In this document: positions 49,632-57,424 of the stretch, piece after piece
Layout: each line of letters begins with the position of its first letter
How positions within the stretch are numbered: the stretch's first letter is position 1
Assembly (NCBI RefSeq): GCF_000024345.1
Contig: NC_013729.1
Span: 6,634,001-6,698,000, forward strand
DNA length: 64,000 nucleotides
Direction of reading: 5' to 3'
DNA from: Kribbella flavida DSM 17836
GTDB lineage: Bacteria; Actinomycetota; Actinomycetes; Propionibacteriales; Kribbellaceae
Notes under the pieces: generated by a model
The model's database searches: none
Told to the model about the DNA's origin: nothing
Seen by the model: the letters and a program-made list of their open reading frames with translations, nothing else
Program-made: the position numbers and the translations under genes

Positions 49632-49853
49632 ATGAGCGATGTGCTGATCCGCGACGTGCCGGACGACGTACTGGCGGTGCTCGACAGCCGCGCGCGTCAC
49701 CTCGGTCTGTCCAGGAACGAGTACCTTCGACGCCGCCTCAGCCAGGAGGCGAAGAGGTCCGGTGAGACCGTGACGGCCGCGCATCTGCGGCGGTTGTCGC
49801 ACGCGATCCGGGATCTCGACGATCCCGACGTGATGGACCAGGCCTGGTCGTGA
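49632..49853 (+). CDS. VapB-like antitoxin
   Basis: 73 residues. The N-terminal ribbon-helix-helix (DVLIRDVPDDVLAVLDSRAR, LSRNEYLRRRL) is followed by a C-terminal toxin-binding tail ending LDDPDVMDQAW. A FitA/Phd-like RHH antitoxin in the usual place before a PIN toxin, overlapping it by GTGA. GGAGG precedes the ATG. Confidence 0.88.
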   Translation: MSDVLIRDVPDDVLAVLDSRARHLGLSRNEYLRRRLSQEAKRSGETVTAAHLRRLSHAIRDLDDPDVMDQAWS

Positions 49854-50263
49854 CCGAGACGACCTGGCTGATCGACAAGTCCGCGCTCGTTCGGCTCGGC
49901 GACGGGCCACAGATCGACCAGTGGGCGAATCGGATCGATCGCGGCCTGGTGCACATCACGCCGGTCACGTTGCTCGAGGTCGGCTTCTCGACCCGGTCGG
50001 CCGAGGAGCACCGGATGACGCTGCAGTTCCCGCCCCTCTCGTCGATGCCGGTGGTCAACTCGACCCCGGCGATCGAGAGCCGGGCAGTGGCCGTGCAGGC
50101 GTTGCTGGCCGCGACCGGGCAACATCGCGCTCCGTCGGTGCCGGACCTGCTGATCGCGGCGACCGCTGAGCTGGCCGGGCTGACCGTCCTGCACCTCGAC
50201 GAGGACTTCGAGCTGATCGCCGGTATCACCGGGCAACCGGTCGAACGTCTCTCTCAGGTCTGA
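49850..50263 (+). CDS. VapC-like PIN-domain toxin
   Basis: 137 residues. PIN-fold acidic residues are visible: Asp9 in TWLIDKSALVRL, Glu in ITPVTLLEVGFSTRS, the Asp pair in APSVPDLLIAATAEL and HLDEDFELIA. Such toxins cut tRNA or rRNA. Translationally coupled to the antitoxin. The 3' end overlaps the nuoC stop region on the other strand by 10 bases. Confidence 0.9.
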   Translation: MTETTWLIDKSALVRLGDGPQIDQWANRIDRGLVHITPVTLLEVGFSTRSAEEHRMTLQFPPLSSMPVVNSTPAIESRAVAVQALLAATGQHRAPSVPDLLIAATAELAGLTVLHLDEDFELIAGITGQPVERLSQV

Positions 50264-51042
50264 CGGTCGCCCGGCTCGTCACCTGGCGAAGGTCCGGGCG
50301 ACGGCGTGCCACTTGCCGCGCTGTCGCCCGCTTCGGGTGCAGGCGCAGTCTGCTTGCGGGCGCGGCGGTCGCCGGGGGCGCGGCGGGGGCGGGCGGGGGT
50401 GGAGGCGGCTTGGGCCGGAGCGAGGGGGTCGGGGTCCGGGGAGCCGGGTGGGCGGGGGCCCCAGGTCTCGGGGTCGGGGACGCCGGGCGGGAGGGTACGG
50501 CGGCGGGACGGGGCGCCGGCCTTGGCGGCGGGGGCGTGGTCGGACTCGCCGGGTTCCTTCGCGCCCGGCCACGGCTTGGCGACGCGGGAGGCGAGCACGA
50601 ACTCCTTGCGCAGCGGATGGCCCTCGAACTCGTCGGGCAGCAGCAGCGGGAGCAGGTTCGGGTGGCCGTCGAAGCCGATGCCGAACATCTCGTGGGTCTC
50701 GCGCTCGTGCCAGTTCGCCCCGGCGTACACCTCCGACAGCGTCGGCAGCTCGGGATTCGCCCGCGGCACCAGCGTCCGGACCAGCACGTGCTCGACGTGC
50801 GCGCCGCCCCAGAAGTCGGCCAGGTGGGTGACCACCCGGAACCCGTCGGTCAGCTCGTCGCTCGCGGACAGGAAGTCGAAGAACGTCATCCCGACCTCGT
50901 CGCGCAGCAGCTCGTGCGCCACCACCCACGCCTCGACCGGTACGTCGAGGGTCGGCGGCCCGAAGCTGTCGGTCCGGGTCGCCGCGATCCCGGCGTCGGT
51001 CAGCGCGGTCAGCAGGTGGTCCGCGGCCGGCTGGTCGGTCAC
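50254..51042 (-). CDS. nuoC: NADH-quinone oxidoreductase subunit C with Pro-rich tail
   Basis: 262 residues. The N-terminal 160 residues contain the 30-kDa subunit signature ANWHERETHEMFGIGFDGHP then LLPDEFEGHPLRKEF. The rest is a Pro/Arg/Asp-rich, low-complexity extension (EPGESDHAPAAKAGAPSRRR and on) not present in standard NuoC and it is not a fused NuoD. The gene overlaps nuoB by four bases. The order B-C is standard, but D does not follow. Confidence 0.93.
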   Translation of the reverse strand: MTDQPAADHLLTALTDAGIAATRTDSFGPPTLDVPVEAWVVAHELLRDEVGMTFFDFLSASDELTDGFRVVTHLADFWGGAHVEHVLVRTLVPRANPELPTLSEVYAGANWHERETHEMFGIGFDGHPNLLPLLLPDEFEGHPLRKEFVLASRVAKPWPGAKEPGESDHAPAAKAGAPSRRRTLPPGVPDPETWGPRPPGSPDPDPLAPAQAASTPARPRRAPGDRRARKQTAPAPEAGDSAASGTPSPGPSPGDEPGDRQT

Positions 51043-51602
51043 CGCGGCTCCACCAGCCCGCGGGTCAGCGCCTGCGCGGACGGCTCGTAGCGGCTGGTGA
51101 CGTTCTCGCCGGCGATCTTCTCCTGCAGCTTGAGAATGCCCTGCAGCAACGCCTCCGGCCGCGGCGGGCAGCCGGGCACGTACACGTCGACCGGGATGAT
51201 CTGGTCGACGCCCTTGGTCACGCAGTACGAGTCCCAGTACGGGCCGCCGGAGTTCGAGCAGGAGCCGAACGAGATCACGTACTTCGGCTCCGGCATCTGG
51301 TCGTACAGCCGCTTGATCGCGGGCGCCATCTTGTCGGTCACGGTGCCCGACACCACCATCAGGTCGGCCTGCCGCGGCCCCGGCGCGAACGGGATCACCC
51401 CGAGCCGGATGAAGTCGTGCCGGCCCATCGACGCCGCGATGAACTCGATCGCGCAGCAGGCCAGCCCGAAGTTGAACACCCAGAGCGAGTACTTGCGGCC
51501 CCAGTTCAGCAGGTACCGGACCGGCTCGGGCGCGAGCTTGGCCAGCGCACCCACAGCCGGCCGCACCGTCGGCATCGGCAGATGGACCGCATGATCAGCC
51601 AT
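51039..51602 (-). CDS. nuoB: NADH-quinone oxidoreductase subunit B
   Basis: 187 residues. The N2 cluster motif is intact: NFGLACCAIEF, GSCSNSGGPYWDSYC and VYVPGCPPRPEAL, giving the four cysteines. Subunit B carries the terminal Fe-S cluster that reduces quinone. It overlaps nuoC by four bases; nuoA is 11 kb away on the same strand. Confidence 0.96.
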   Translation of the reverse strand: MADHAVHLPMPTVRPAVGALAKLAPEPVRYLLNWGRKYSLWVFNFGLACCAIEFIAASMGRHDFIRLGVIPFAPGPRQADLMVVSGTVTDKMAPAIKRLYDQMPEPKYVISFGSCSNSGGPYWDSYCVTKGVDQIIPVDVYVPGCPPRPEALLQGILKLQEKIAGENVTSRYEPSAQALTRGLVEPR

Positions 51603-51772
51603 GACGTCAGCTTAGGGCCTCCGGCCAGGTCGCAGGCGAGCGTCCAGCACTCACCAAGAGACCCGCCGCCGGACCGTGCACGCTCGCGGTCAGCGAGTTG
51701 CCCCCTCCGGACGCCCTTGCTGAGTGGTGCAGGTCCGCTTCCGCGCGGAACGGATCAGCGACGGCACGTTCC

Positions 51773-51823
51773 TTGACCCGTCCGGGCGCCGGACGTAGCG
51801 TCGAGTGGACAGGACTGGACAGG
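51773..51823 (+). promoter_or_regulatory. promoter with operator in the spacer, before the NCS1 operon
   Basis: TTGACC (51773-51778), 17 bases, TAGCGT (51796-51801). The spacer itself is a perfect palindrome CGTCCGG-GCG-CCGGACG (51779-51795), so a dimeric repressor would block polymerase. Two direct copies of GGACAGG (51807 and 51817) follow. The GntR protein of the operon is the obvious candidate. Confidence 0.6.
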
Positions 51824-51848
51824 TTCATTCTGGCGGCGGGAGACGGCG

Positions 51849-53339
51849 ATGGCCGAGATGCTGGAGACGGGGGCGCCGGAACCACGGGCGCTGGCGGTGG
51901 AGAGCAACGGGCTCAACGTGATCGACGACGCCGAGCGCAGAGGCCGGCCGAGCCAGCTGTTCTGGCCGTGGTTCGGGGCGAACGTCTCGGTGCTGGGCCT
52001 GAGCTACGGCGCCTTCGCGCTCGGTTTCGGCATCTCGTTCTGGCAGGCGGTGGTCGCGGGTCTGGTCGGCATCGTCTTCTCGTTCCTGCTCTGCGGCCTG
52101 GTCGCGCTGGCCGGCAAGCGCGGGTCGGCGCCGACGATGGTGCTCAGCCGGGCGGCGTTCGGTGTCCGCGGCAACAAACTGCCCTCGCTGGTGTCCTGGC
52201 TGCTGACGGTCGGCTGGGAGACCGTGCTGACGATCCTGGCCACCCTCGCCACCGCGACCGTGTTCGAGCGGCTCGGCTGGGGCGGCGGCACGGTCACCAA
52301 GGTCGTCGCGCTGGCCGTGGTCGGCAGCCTGATCGTCGCCTGCGGTGTGCTCGGCTTCGACCTGATCATGCGGATGCAGACGATCATCACCGTGGTGACC
52401 GGCGTGCTCACCGTCGTCTACATCGCGCTGGTCGCCGACCAGGTCAGCTGGAGCACGGTCTCCGCGCTGCCGGGTGGTTCCGGCCAGCAACTGATCGGTG
52501 CACTGATCTTCCTGATGACCGGCTTCGGCCTCGGCTGGGTGAACGCGGCCGCCGACTACTCCCGCTACCTGCCGCGCACGGCGTCCAGCCGCGGCGTCGT
52601 CGGCTGGACCACCTTCGGCTCGTCGGTCGCGCCGATCGTGCTGCTGATCTTCGGCCTGCTGCTGGCCGGGTCCTCGACCGACCTGAGCGCGGCGATCGCC
52701 GCCGACCCGATCGGCGCGCTCGCCCAGTCGCTGCCGACCTGGTTCCTGGTGCCGTTCGTGATCGTCGCCGTGCTCGGCCTGGTCGGCGGCGCGGTGCTCG
52801 ACATCTACTCCTCCGGCCTCGCGCTGCTGTCCCTCGGCGTCCCGGTCCCGCGGTACGTCGCGGCGTTCGTCGACGGTCTGGTGATGATCGCCGGCACCGT
52901 GTACGTCGTGTTCTTCGGCGACGAGTTCCTGGGCGAGTTCCAGGGCTTTCTGATCACGCTCGGTGTCCCGGTGGCGGCCTGGTGCGGCATCATGCTGGCC
53001 GACGTCGCGAGCCGCCGGCGCGACTACGCCGACCCGGAGCTGTTCGACCGTCGCGGCCGGTACGGCGACGTCCGGTGGCTGCCGATCGGCATCATGTTGG
53101 TTGCCACCGGCATCGGGTGGGGCCTGGTCACGAACGGCAGCGCCGACTGGCTGACCTGGCAGGGCTACCTGCTGGAGCCGTTGGGCCTCGGCGGCAAGGA
53201 AGGCGCCTGGGCGTTCGCCAACCTCGGCGTCCTGGTCGCGCTGGTCGGCAGCTTCCTGGTCCAGCTGCTGGCCGGCCGCCGGACGGTCGAGCGCCAGGAG
53301 TCGCAGCCGTCCCGGCCGGCGCGGGCGAAGGTGAGCTGA
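51849..53339 (+). CDS. NCS1-family purine/cytosine permease
   Basis: 496 residues, 12 helices. NCS1 signatures include FWPWFGANVSVLGLSYGAFA in helix 1, KRGSAPTMVLSRAAFGVRGN and FLMTGFGLGWVNAAADYSRY. These carriers bring in nucleobases, hydantoins or related heterocycles with sodium or protons. First gene of a five-gene operon; one base separates it from the cysteine hydrolase. Confidence 0.92.
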   Translation: MAEMLETGAPEPRALAVESNGLNVIDDAERRGRPSQLFWPWFGANVSVLGLSYGAFALGFGISFWQAVVAGLVGIVFSFLLCGLVALAGKRGSAPTMVLSRAAFGVRGNKLPSLVSWLLTVGWETVLTILATLATATVFERLGWGGGTVTKVVALAVVGSLIVACGVLGFDLIMRMQTIITVVTGVLTVVYIALVADQVSWSTVSALPGGSGQQLIGALIFLMTGFGLGWVNAAADYSRYLPRTASSRGVVGWTTFGSSVAPIVLLIFGLLLAGSSTDLSAAIAADPIGALAQSLPTWFLVPFVIVAVLGLVGGAVLDIYSSGLALLSLGVPVPRYVAAFVDGLVMIAGTVYVVFFGDEFLGEFQGFLITLGVPVAAWCGIMLADVASRRRDYADPELFDRRGRYGDVRWLPIGIMLVATGIGWGLVTNGSADWLTWQGYLLEPLGLGGKEGAWAFANLGVLVALVGSFLVQLLAGRRTVERQESQPSRPARAKVS

Positions 53340-53340
53340 G

Positions 53341-53883
53341 GTGGTGCTCGCGCTGATCGACCTGCAGCGGATCTTCGCCGAACCGGACAGCGGCTGGGCG
53401 ACGCCGGACTTCCAGCGGGTGGTGAAGCCGGCGCAGGACCTGGTCGAGCTGTTCTCCCCGCGAGTGGTCTTCACCCGGTTCGTCGCCCCGGCCGGGGAAC
53501 CGACCGGTTCCTGGGTCCCGTACTACGAGCAGTGGCCGTTCGCGCTGCAGCCGCCGGACTCGTACGCGTACCAACTGGTCGACGAGTTCCGCGGCGCGCC
53601 GACGCTCGACAAACCGACCTTCGGCAAGTGGGGCCAGGAGCTCGCCGAGGCGGCCGGGCCGGAGCGCCGGCTGGTGCTGGCCGGTGTGACCACCGAGTGC
53701 TGCGTGCTCACCACGGCCCTCGCGGCGGTGGACGCCGGGGCGCACGTGCAGGTCGTCGAGGACGCCTGCGCCGGGGTCGACGAGCAGGCCCACCGCCAGG
53801 CGATCGACATCATGCGGTTGTACGCGCCGATGCTGGAGATCGTCACCGTCGACGAGTTGCGCTCCCGGGGCGCCGGCCGCTGA
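53341..53883 (+). CDS. isochorismatase-like cysteine hydrolase
   Basis: 180 residues. Catalytic triad is readable: Asp7 in LALIDLQ, Lys in PTLDKPTFGKW and Cys in VTTECCVLTTA. The family includes nicotinamidases, biurets, ureidoacrylate amidohydrolases and N-carbamoylsarcosine amidases. GTG start two bases after the permease. In this operon it probably cleaves an amide released from the imported substrate. Confidence 0.9.
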   Translation: MVLALIDLQRIFAEPDSGWATPDFQRVVKPAQDLVELFSPRVVFTRFVAPAGEPTGSWVPYYEQWPFALQPPDSYAYQLVDEFRGAPTLDKPTFGKWGQELAEAAGPERRLVLAGVTTECCVLTTALAAVDAGAHVQVVEDACAGVDEQAHRQAIDIMRLYAPMLEIVTVDELRSRGAGR

Positions 53884-54611
53884 TGTCCCGCGCGCTGCGT
53901 GGCATCGCCCTCAAGCACGAGCGGATCGCCGCGATCCTGGCCCGCGAGATCCGCTCGGGCCAGGTCGGCCACGGCAGCCGGCTACCCGGCGAGGTGGAAC
54001 TGGCCAAACGGTTCGTGGTCAGCCGGAACACCGTGCGCTCGGCGCTCGCCGTCCTCAGCGAGCAGGGGCTGATCACCACCCGGACCGGCAAGGGATCGTT
54101 CGTGCTGTTCGACGGCCGGCCGCTGGACGACCACCTCGGCTGGACGCACGCACTGGCCGAGCAGGGAGTCCAGACGCAGGTCCGTGTCCTGCGCCTGGAG
54201 CTCACCGAGGACCCCGAACTGGCCGCGCGGGTCGACCTGGACTCGCCGGAGGTGATCGTGGTCGAACGGTTGCGCTCGATCGTCGGCGGCGAGCCGATCT
54301 CGATGGAGCGCAGCTGCCTTCCCGCGACCGGCGTACTGCGCGACCTGCCCGAGCGTGGGCTGGACGACGGCTCGATCACCGTCACGCTGGGCCGCGCCGG
54401 GCTTCATCTCGACCACTGCGAGCAGCGCCTGCGAGGGCGGCCCTTGGACGACGCCGAGGCGGCACTGCTGGACCGCCCCCGCGGTACGTGGTTCCTGCAC
54501 AGCCGCCGGATCAGCTGGACCGCCGACGACCGCTTCGCCGAGCAGGTCGACAGCCTGCTCGACCCGCAGCACTTCGAGCTGAGCCTCTCGTACAGCGAGC
54601 CCGCCCCGTGA
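53883..54611 (+). CDS. GntR-family regulator (HutC/UTRA type)
   Basis: 242 residues. The winged helix (ALRGIALKHERIAAILAREI then RLPGEVELAKRFVVSRNTVR) precedes a UTRA domain (VVERLRSIVGGEPISMERSC ... LSYSEPAP). UTRA domains bind the pathway substrate. It overlaps both neighbours by a base or four and probably represses the operon through the palindrome at 51779. Confidence 0.92.
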   Translation: MSRALRGIALKHERIAAILAREIRSGQVGHGSRLPGEVELAKRFVVSRNTVRSALAVLSEQGLITTRTGKGSFVLFDGRPLDDHLGWTHALAEQGVQTQVRVLRLELTEDPELAARVDLDSPEVIVVERLRSIVGGEPISMERSCLPATGVLRDLPERGLDDGSITVTLGRAGLHLDHCEQRLRGRPLDDAEAALLDRPRGTWFLHSRRISWTADDRFAEQVDSLLDPQHFELSLSYSEPAP

Positions 54612-55672
54612 CCCCGGGCATTGAGGCGCGGGCGGCGGGGGCGATGTACGGGCTGGCGATCGGCGACGCGCTGGGGATGCCGACCCAGTCGTTGCCCAGG
54701 GCGCGCATCGTCGAGCTGTACGGCGAACTGCTCGACGGCCTGCACCCCGCTCCCCCGGACCAGCCACTGGCGGCCGGGATGCCGGCCGGAGCGGTCACCG
54801 ACGACACCGAGCAGGCGCTGCTGCTCGCCCGGCTCGTTGTCGAGGGCAATGGGACGGTCGACGCGCCCGAGCTGGCCCGCCGGCTGATCGCCTGGGAGGA
54901 CGACCTGCGAGCCCGCGGCTCGCTCGACTTGCTGGGCCCGTCCACCAAACGCGCTCTCGACGAACTGCTGGCCGGCGGCGACATCACCCGGACCGGCCGC
55001 TACGGCACCACCAACGGCGCTGCTATGCGGATCGCTCCGGTCGGCATCGCCACGCCCTCCTCCGACCCAGCTCTGTTGCTGGACCGAGTCGTCACGGCCA
55101 GCGCGCCGACCCACAACACCGGCCTCGCCCTGTCCGCCGCCGCCGCGGTAGCCGCAGCCGTCAGCGCCGGAGTCGACGGCGCCACGGTTCCGGAAGCAGT
55201 CGCCGCTGCCATCGACGCAGCCAGCCTCGCCGCCTCCCGCGGCTACTGGGTCGCGGGCGCCGACGTGGCCACTCGCATCGCCTGGTCCACCTCCCTGACC
55301 GCCCCTCCCTCTCCGACCGCCGGTCCGGCTGCGGCCGCGGCTCCGGATCCGGCTGCGGCGGCAGCTCCGGATCCGGCAGCTGTGGCGGTGTTGGTCCACG
55401 ACTTGGTCGGCACCAGCCTGGCCAGCCAGGAATCCGTCCCCGCGGCGTTCGCCGTACTGAGCGCGTTCCCCGACGACCCCTGGCTCGTGGTCCGGCTGGC
55501 CGCGTCGTTGGGCGGCGACACCGACACCATCGCCGCGATCGCCGGCGCCGTCGCGGGCGCGTGCCACGGGATCGACGCGTTCCCCACCGACGTACGGCGT
55601 ACGGTCGCCGAGGTCAACGACCTCGACCTGGAGAGCCTGGCCCGCGACCTGCTGGAGGTCCGCCGCGGATGA
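54608..55672 (+). CDS. ADP-ribosylglycohydrolase-family protein
   Basis: 354 residues. The three acidic metal-site motifs are AAGAMYGLAIGDALGMP, GAVTDDTEQALLLA and SLGGDTDTIAAIAGA, binding two magnesium ions in the DraG/ARH fold, which hydrolyses N-glycosidic or ADP-ribosyl bonds. A short Ala/Pro/Asp repeat (AAAAAPDPAA) lies near residue 240. GTG 54608 overlaps the GntR stop. Next to a PfkB kinase it may split an N-riboside rather than act on proteins. Confidence 0.92.
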   Translation: MTPGIEARAAGAMYGLAIGDALGMPTQSLPRARIVELYGELLDGLHPAPPDQPLAAGMPAGAVTDDTEQALLLARLVVEGNGTVDAPELARRLIAWEDDLRARGSLDLLGPSTKRALDELLAGGDITRTGRYGTTNGAAMRIAPVGIATPSSDPALLLDRVVTASAPTHNTGLALSAAAAVAAAVSAGVDGATVPEAVAAAIDAASLAASRGYWVAGADVATRIAWSTSLTAPPSPTAGPAAAAAPDPAAAAAPDPAAVAVLVHDLVGTSLASQESVPAAFAVLSAFPDDPWLVVRLAASLGGDTDTIAAIAGAVAGACHGIDAFPTDVRRTVAEVNDLDLESLARDLLEVRRG

Positions 55673-56595
55673 GGCTGCTGCACCTGGGCAACGTCGTCGT
55701 CGACCTCGTCCTCACCGTCGACGCCCTGCCCGTGCGCGGCGGTGACGTGCTCGCGTCCAGTACGACGCACGCGGTCGGCGGCGGCTTCAACGTGATGGCC
55801 GCGGCCGCTCGCCTCGGCCTGCCCACCCAGTACTGCGGGGTGCTCGGCACCGGGCCCTTCGCGGACCAGGCCCGGGCGGCACTCCGGGCGGAGGGCATCG
55901 AGTCCTCCGGACCGGTCCGCCCCGACCTCGACACCGGCTTCGTCGTCGCGCTCGTGGAACCCTCCGGCGAGCGCACCTTCGTCACCAGCCCAGGCGCGGA
56001 AGCCACTCTCACCCCCGACGCGCTCCCGGAGACCACGCCGGACGACCTCGTCTACCTCTCCGGCTACAGCCTGCTCCACCCCACGAACCGCGCCACTGTC
56101 GTCCCCTGGCTCGCCCACACCCCCGCCACCGTCTTCTTCGACCCCGGCCCGCTCGTCGCCGACATCCCCCGCGCCGCCCTGAACACCGCCCTCACCCGAA
56201 CCAACTGGCTCAGCTGCAACCTCCCCGAGGCCCGAGCCCTCGCCACCCACCAGGACCCCCACGACGCCGCCGAAACCCTCCTCCACGACCTGCCCACGGG
56301 CGCCGGCGTGCTGGTTCGGTTGGGAGCCGGTGGGTGCTTGGTCGGGGAGCGAGGGCGGCCGGTCCGGCTGGTCGACGGGTTCGCGGTCGAGGCCGTGGAT
56401 CTCAACGGGGCCGGTGACGCACACGCGGGGGCGTTCCTGGCCGGACTTGCCTACGGCAAAGACGCGCTGGAGGCGGCCTGGTGGGCGAACGCCGCGGCGG
56501 CGCTGGCGGTGACTCGGCGGGGTCCGGCGACCGGACCCACTCGGGCGGAGCTGGAGTCGTTTCTAAGGGGTCGGGAGCGGCCGCCTAGGGAGTAG
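55669..56595 (+). CDS. PfkB-family carbohydrate kinase
   Basis: 308 residues. Signatures are GGGFNVMAAAARLGLP near the start and DLNGAGDAHAGAFLAGLAYG at the C-terminus with the catalytic aspartate. Ribokinase/adenosine-kinase branch. It overlaps the glycohydrolase by ATGA. The logical role is phosphorylation of the ribose or nucleoside produced by the operon. Third-position GC is extreme in the middle (CCC runs), as in its neighbours. Confidence 0.92.
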   Translation: MRLLHLGNVVVDLVLTVDALPVRGGDVLASSTTHAVGGGFNVMAAAARLGLPTQYCGVLGTGPFADQARAALRAEGIESSGPVRPDLDTGFVVALVEPSGERTFVTSPGAEATLTPDALPETTPDDLVYLSGYSLLHPTNRATVVPWLAHTPATVFFDPGPLVADIPRAALNTALTRTNWLSCNLPEARALATHQDPHDAAETLLHDLPTGAGVLVRLGAGGCLVGERGRPVRLVDGFAVEAVDLNGAGDAHAGAFLAGLAYGKDALEAAWWANAAAALAVTRRGPATGPTRAELESFLRGRERPPRE

Positions 56596-56660
56596 TGCGG
56601 ATGTGCCGGGACTGCTCAGGCGAGCACAGTCGAGCCATCGACGAACTCCCGGAGGACAGC
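56587..56660 (+). promoter_or_regulatory. leader of small protein 1 with short open frame
   Basis: TAGGGAG (56587-56593) is followed by ATGTGCCGG (56601), starting MCRDCSGEHSRAID in frame with the small gene. Nearly the same leader (TAGGGAGG, ATGTGCCGG, GCCATCGAC) occurs at 56964-57010 before small protein 2. Confidence 0.5.
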
Positions 56661-56825
56661 ATGTTGTTCCACACGACCGAATCCGTCCAGGCCGAGATCA
56701 CCTACCGGCAGGAGCGGCTCAGGCGGGACTTCCAGCGGCCGGGCTGGCTGCGCCGCTCACGGGCGGAGAAGGCGGACAAGCCCGTCGCCAAGCTGCACCT
56801 GGTCCCGAGCCGGCACGCGATGTGA
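56661..56825 (+). CDS. small basic protein, paralogue 1 of 3
   Basis: 54 residues. GGAGG ends just before ATG 56661. The core SVQAEITYRQERLRRDFQRP is repeated in two following genes; then a basic tail ending LVPSRHAM. No membrane helix. An upstream in-frame ATG (56601) exists, so a longer form cannot be excluded. Function unknown; see the paralogue family. Confidence 0.68.
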   Translation: MLFHTTESVQAEITYRQERLRRDFQRPGWLRRSRAEKADKPVAKLHLVPSRHAM

Positions 56826-56903
56826 GGGCCCGGCCACCCCCTGACCCCTGCGACCCAGCGCGACCGCGGTTCTCCGGAACCCGGTCGCGCTGCCGCGTTC
56901 GGG

Positions 56904-56971
56904 CCTCCCTAGACCGCCGTACGAGGTCCCTAGGCACCGGATAGGGAGCCCACCGGTCAGGGATAGGGAGG
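56904..56971 (+). promoter_or_regulatory. competing CCTCCCTA / TAGGGAGG pairings before small protein 2
   Basis: CCTCCCTA (56904-56911) can pair with TAGGGAG (56942-56948) or with TAGGGAGG (56964-56971). The last copy is also the ribosome site of the ATGTGCCGG leader frame, so folding could hide or expose it. Suggestive of an RNA switch but not shown. Confidence 0.35.
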
Positions 56972-57055
56972 AACTCCGATGTGCCGGCCCTCCTCAGCCG
57001 CGCAGATTAGGGCCATCGACAACCAGTCGAGGACACACCAGCCAGGAGGCACCAG

Positions 57056-57187
57056 ATGTTCACCACCGAGTCCGTCAAGGCCGAGGTCAGCTACCGCAGG
57101 GAGCGCCTCGCCCGGGACTACCGCCGGACCGCCCGGACCACCGGGACCCGCCGGCACCTCGTCCACCTGTTCACCCGGAACGCCTGA
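57056..57187 (+). CDS. small basic protein, paralogue 2 of 3
   Basis: 43 residues. ESVKAEVSYRRERLARDYRR matches paralogue 1; the tail is very basic (TRRHLVHLFTRNA). AGGAGG lies seven bases upstream of ATG 57056. Too short for routine gene finding, but the core, the ribosome site and the spacing to its neighbours support translation. Function unknown. Confidence 0.68.
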   Translation: MFTTESVKAEVSYRRERLARDYRRTARTTGTRRHLVHLFTRNA

Positions 57188-57201
57188 GAGGAGGAAACAC
57201 C

Positions 57202-57372
57202 ATGTCGATCTTCATCTCGCAGCAGTCGATCCAGGCGGAGACCAGCTACCGGCAGGAGCGGATCAAGCGTGACTTCCGGGCCTTCGCCCGCAAGCAGCGC
57301 ACCGCCCCGGGGCAGCACCACGCCGCTCCGCGGCACGCGCGCCGGTCCCTGCGACCCAACACCGCGGCGTGA
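57202..57372 (+). CDS. small basic protein, paralogue 3 of 3
   Basis: 56 residues: MSIFISQQSIQAETSYRQER then IKRDFRAFARKQRT and a basic His/Arg/Pro tail. GAGGAGG is nine bases before ATG 57202, and only 14 bases separate it from paralogue 2, so the two are co-transcribed. A terminator follows directly. Function unknown. Confidence 0.7.
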   Translation: MSIFISQQSIQAETSYRQERIKRDFRAFARKQRTAPGQHHAAPRHARRSLRPNTAA

Positions 57373-57381
57373 CCGCCGTGC

Positions 57382-57424
57382 ACGCCGTCCCTGATCCGGT
57401 GCTTCCGGTCAGGGACGGCGTTTC
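57382..57424 (+). terminator. terminator after the small-protein cluster
   Basis: ACGCCGTCCCTGA, loop with an inner CCGG/CCGG pair, TCAGGGACGGCGT, then TT: a 13-bp stem ten bases after the stop of paralogue 3. It argues against the next gene starting at the overlapping GTG 57369. Confidence 0.75.
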
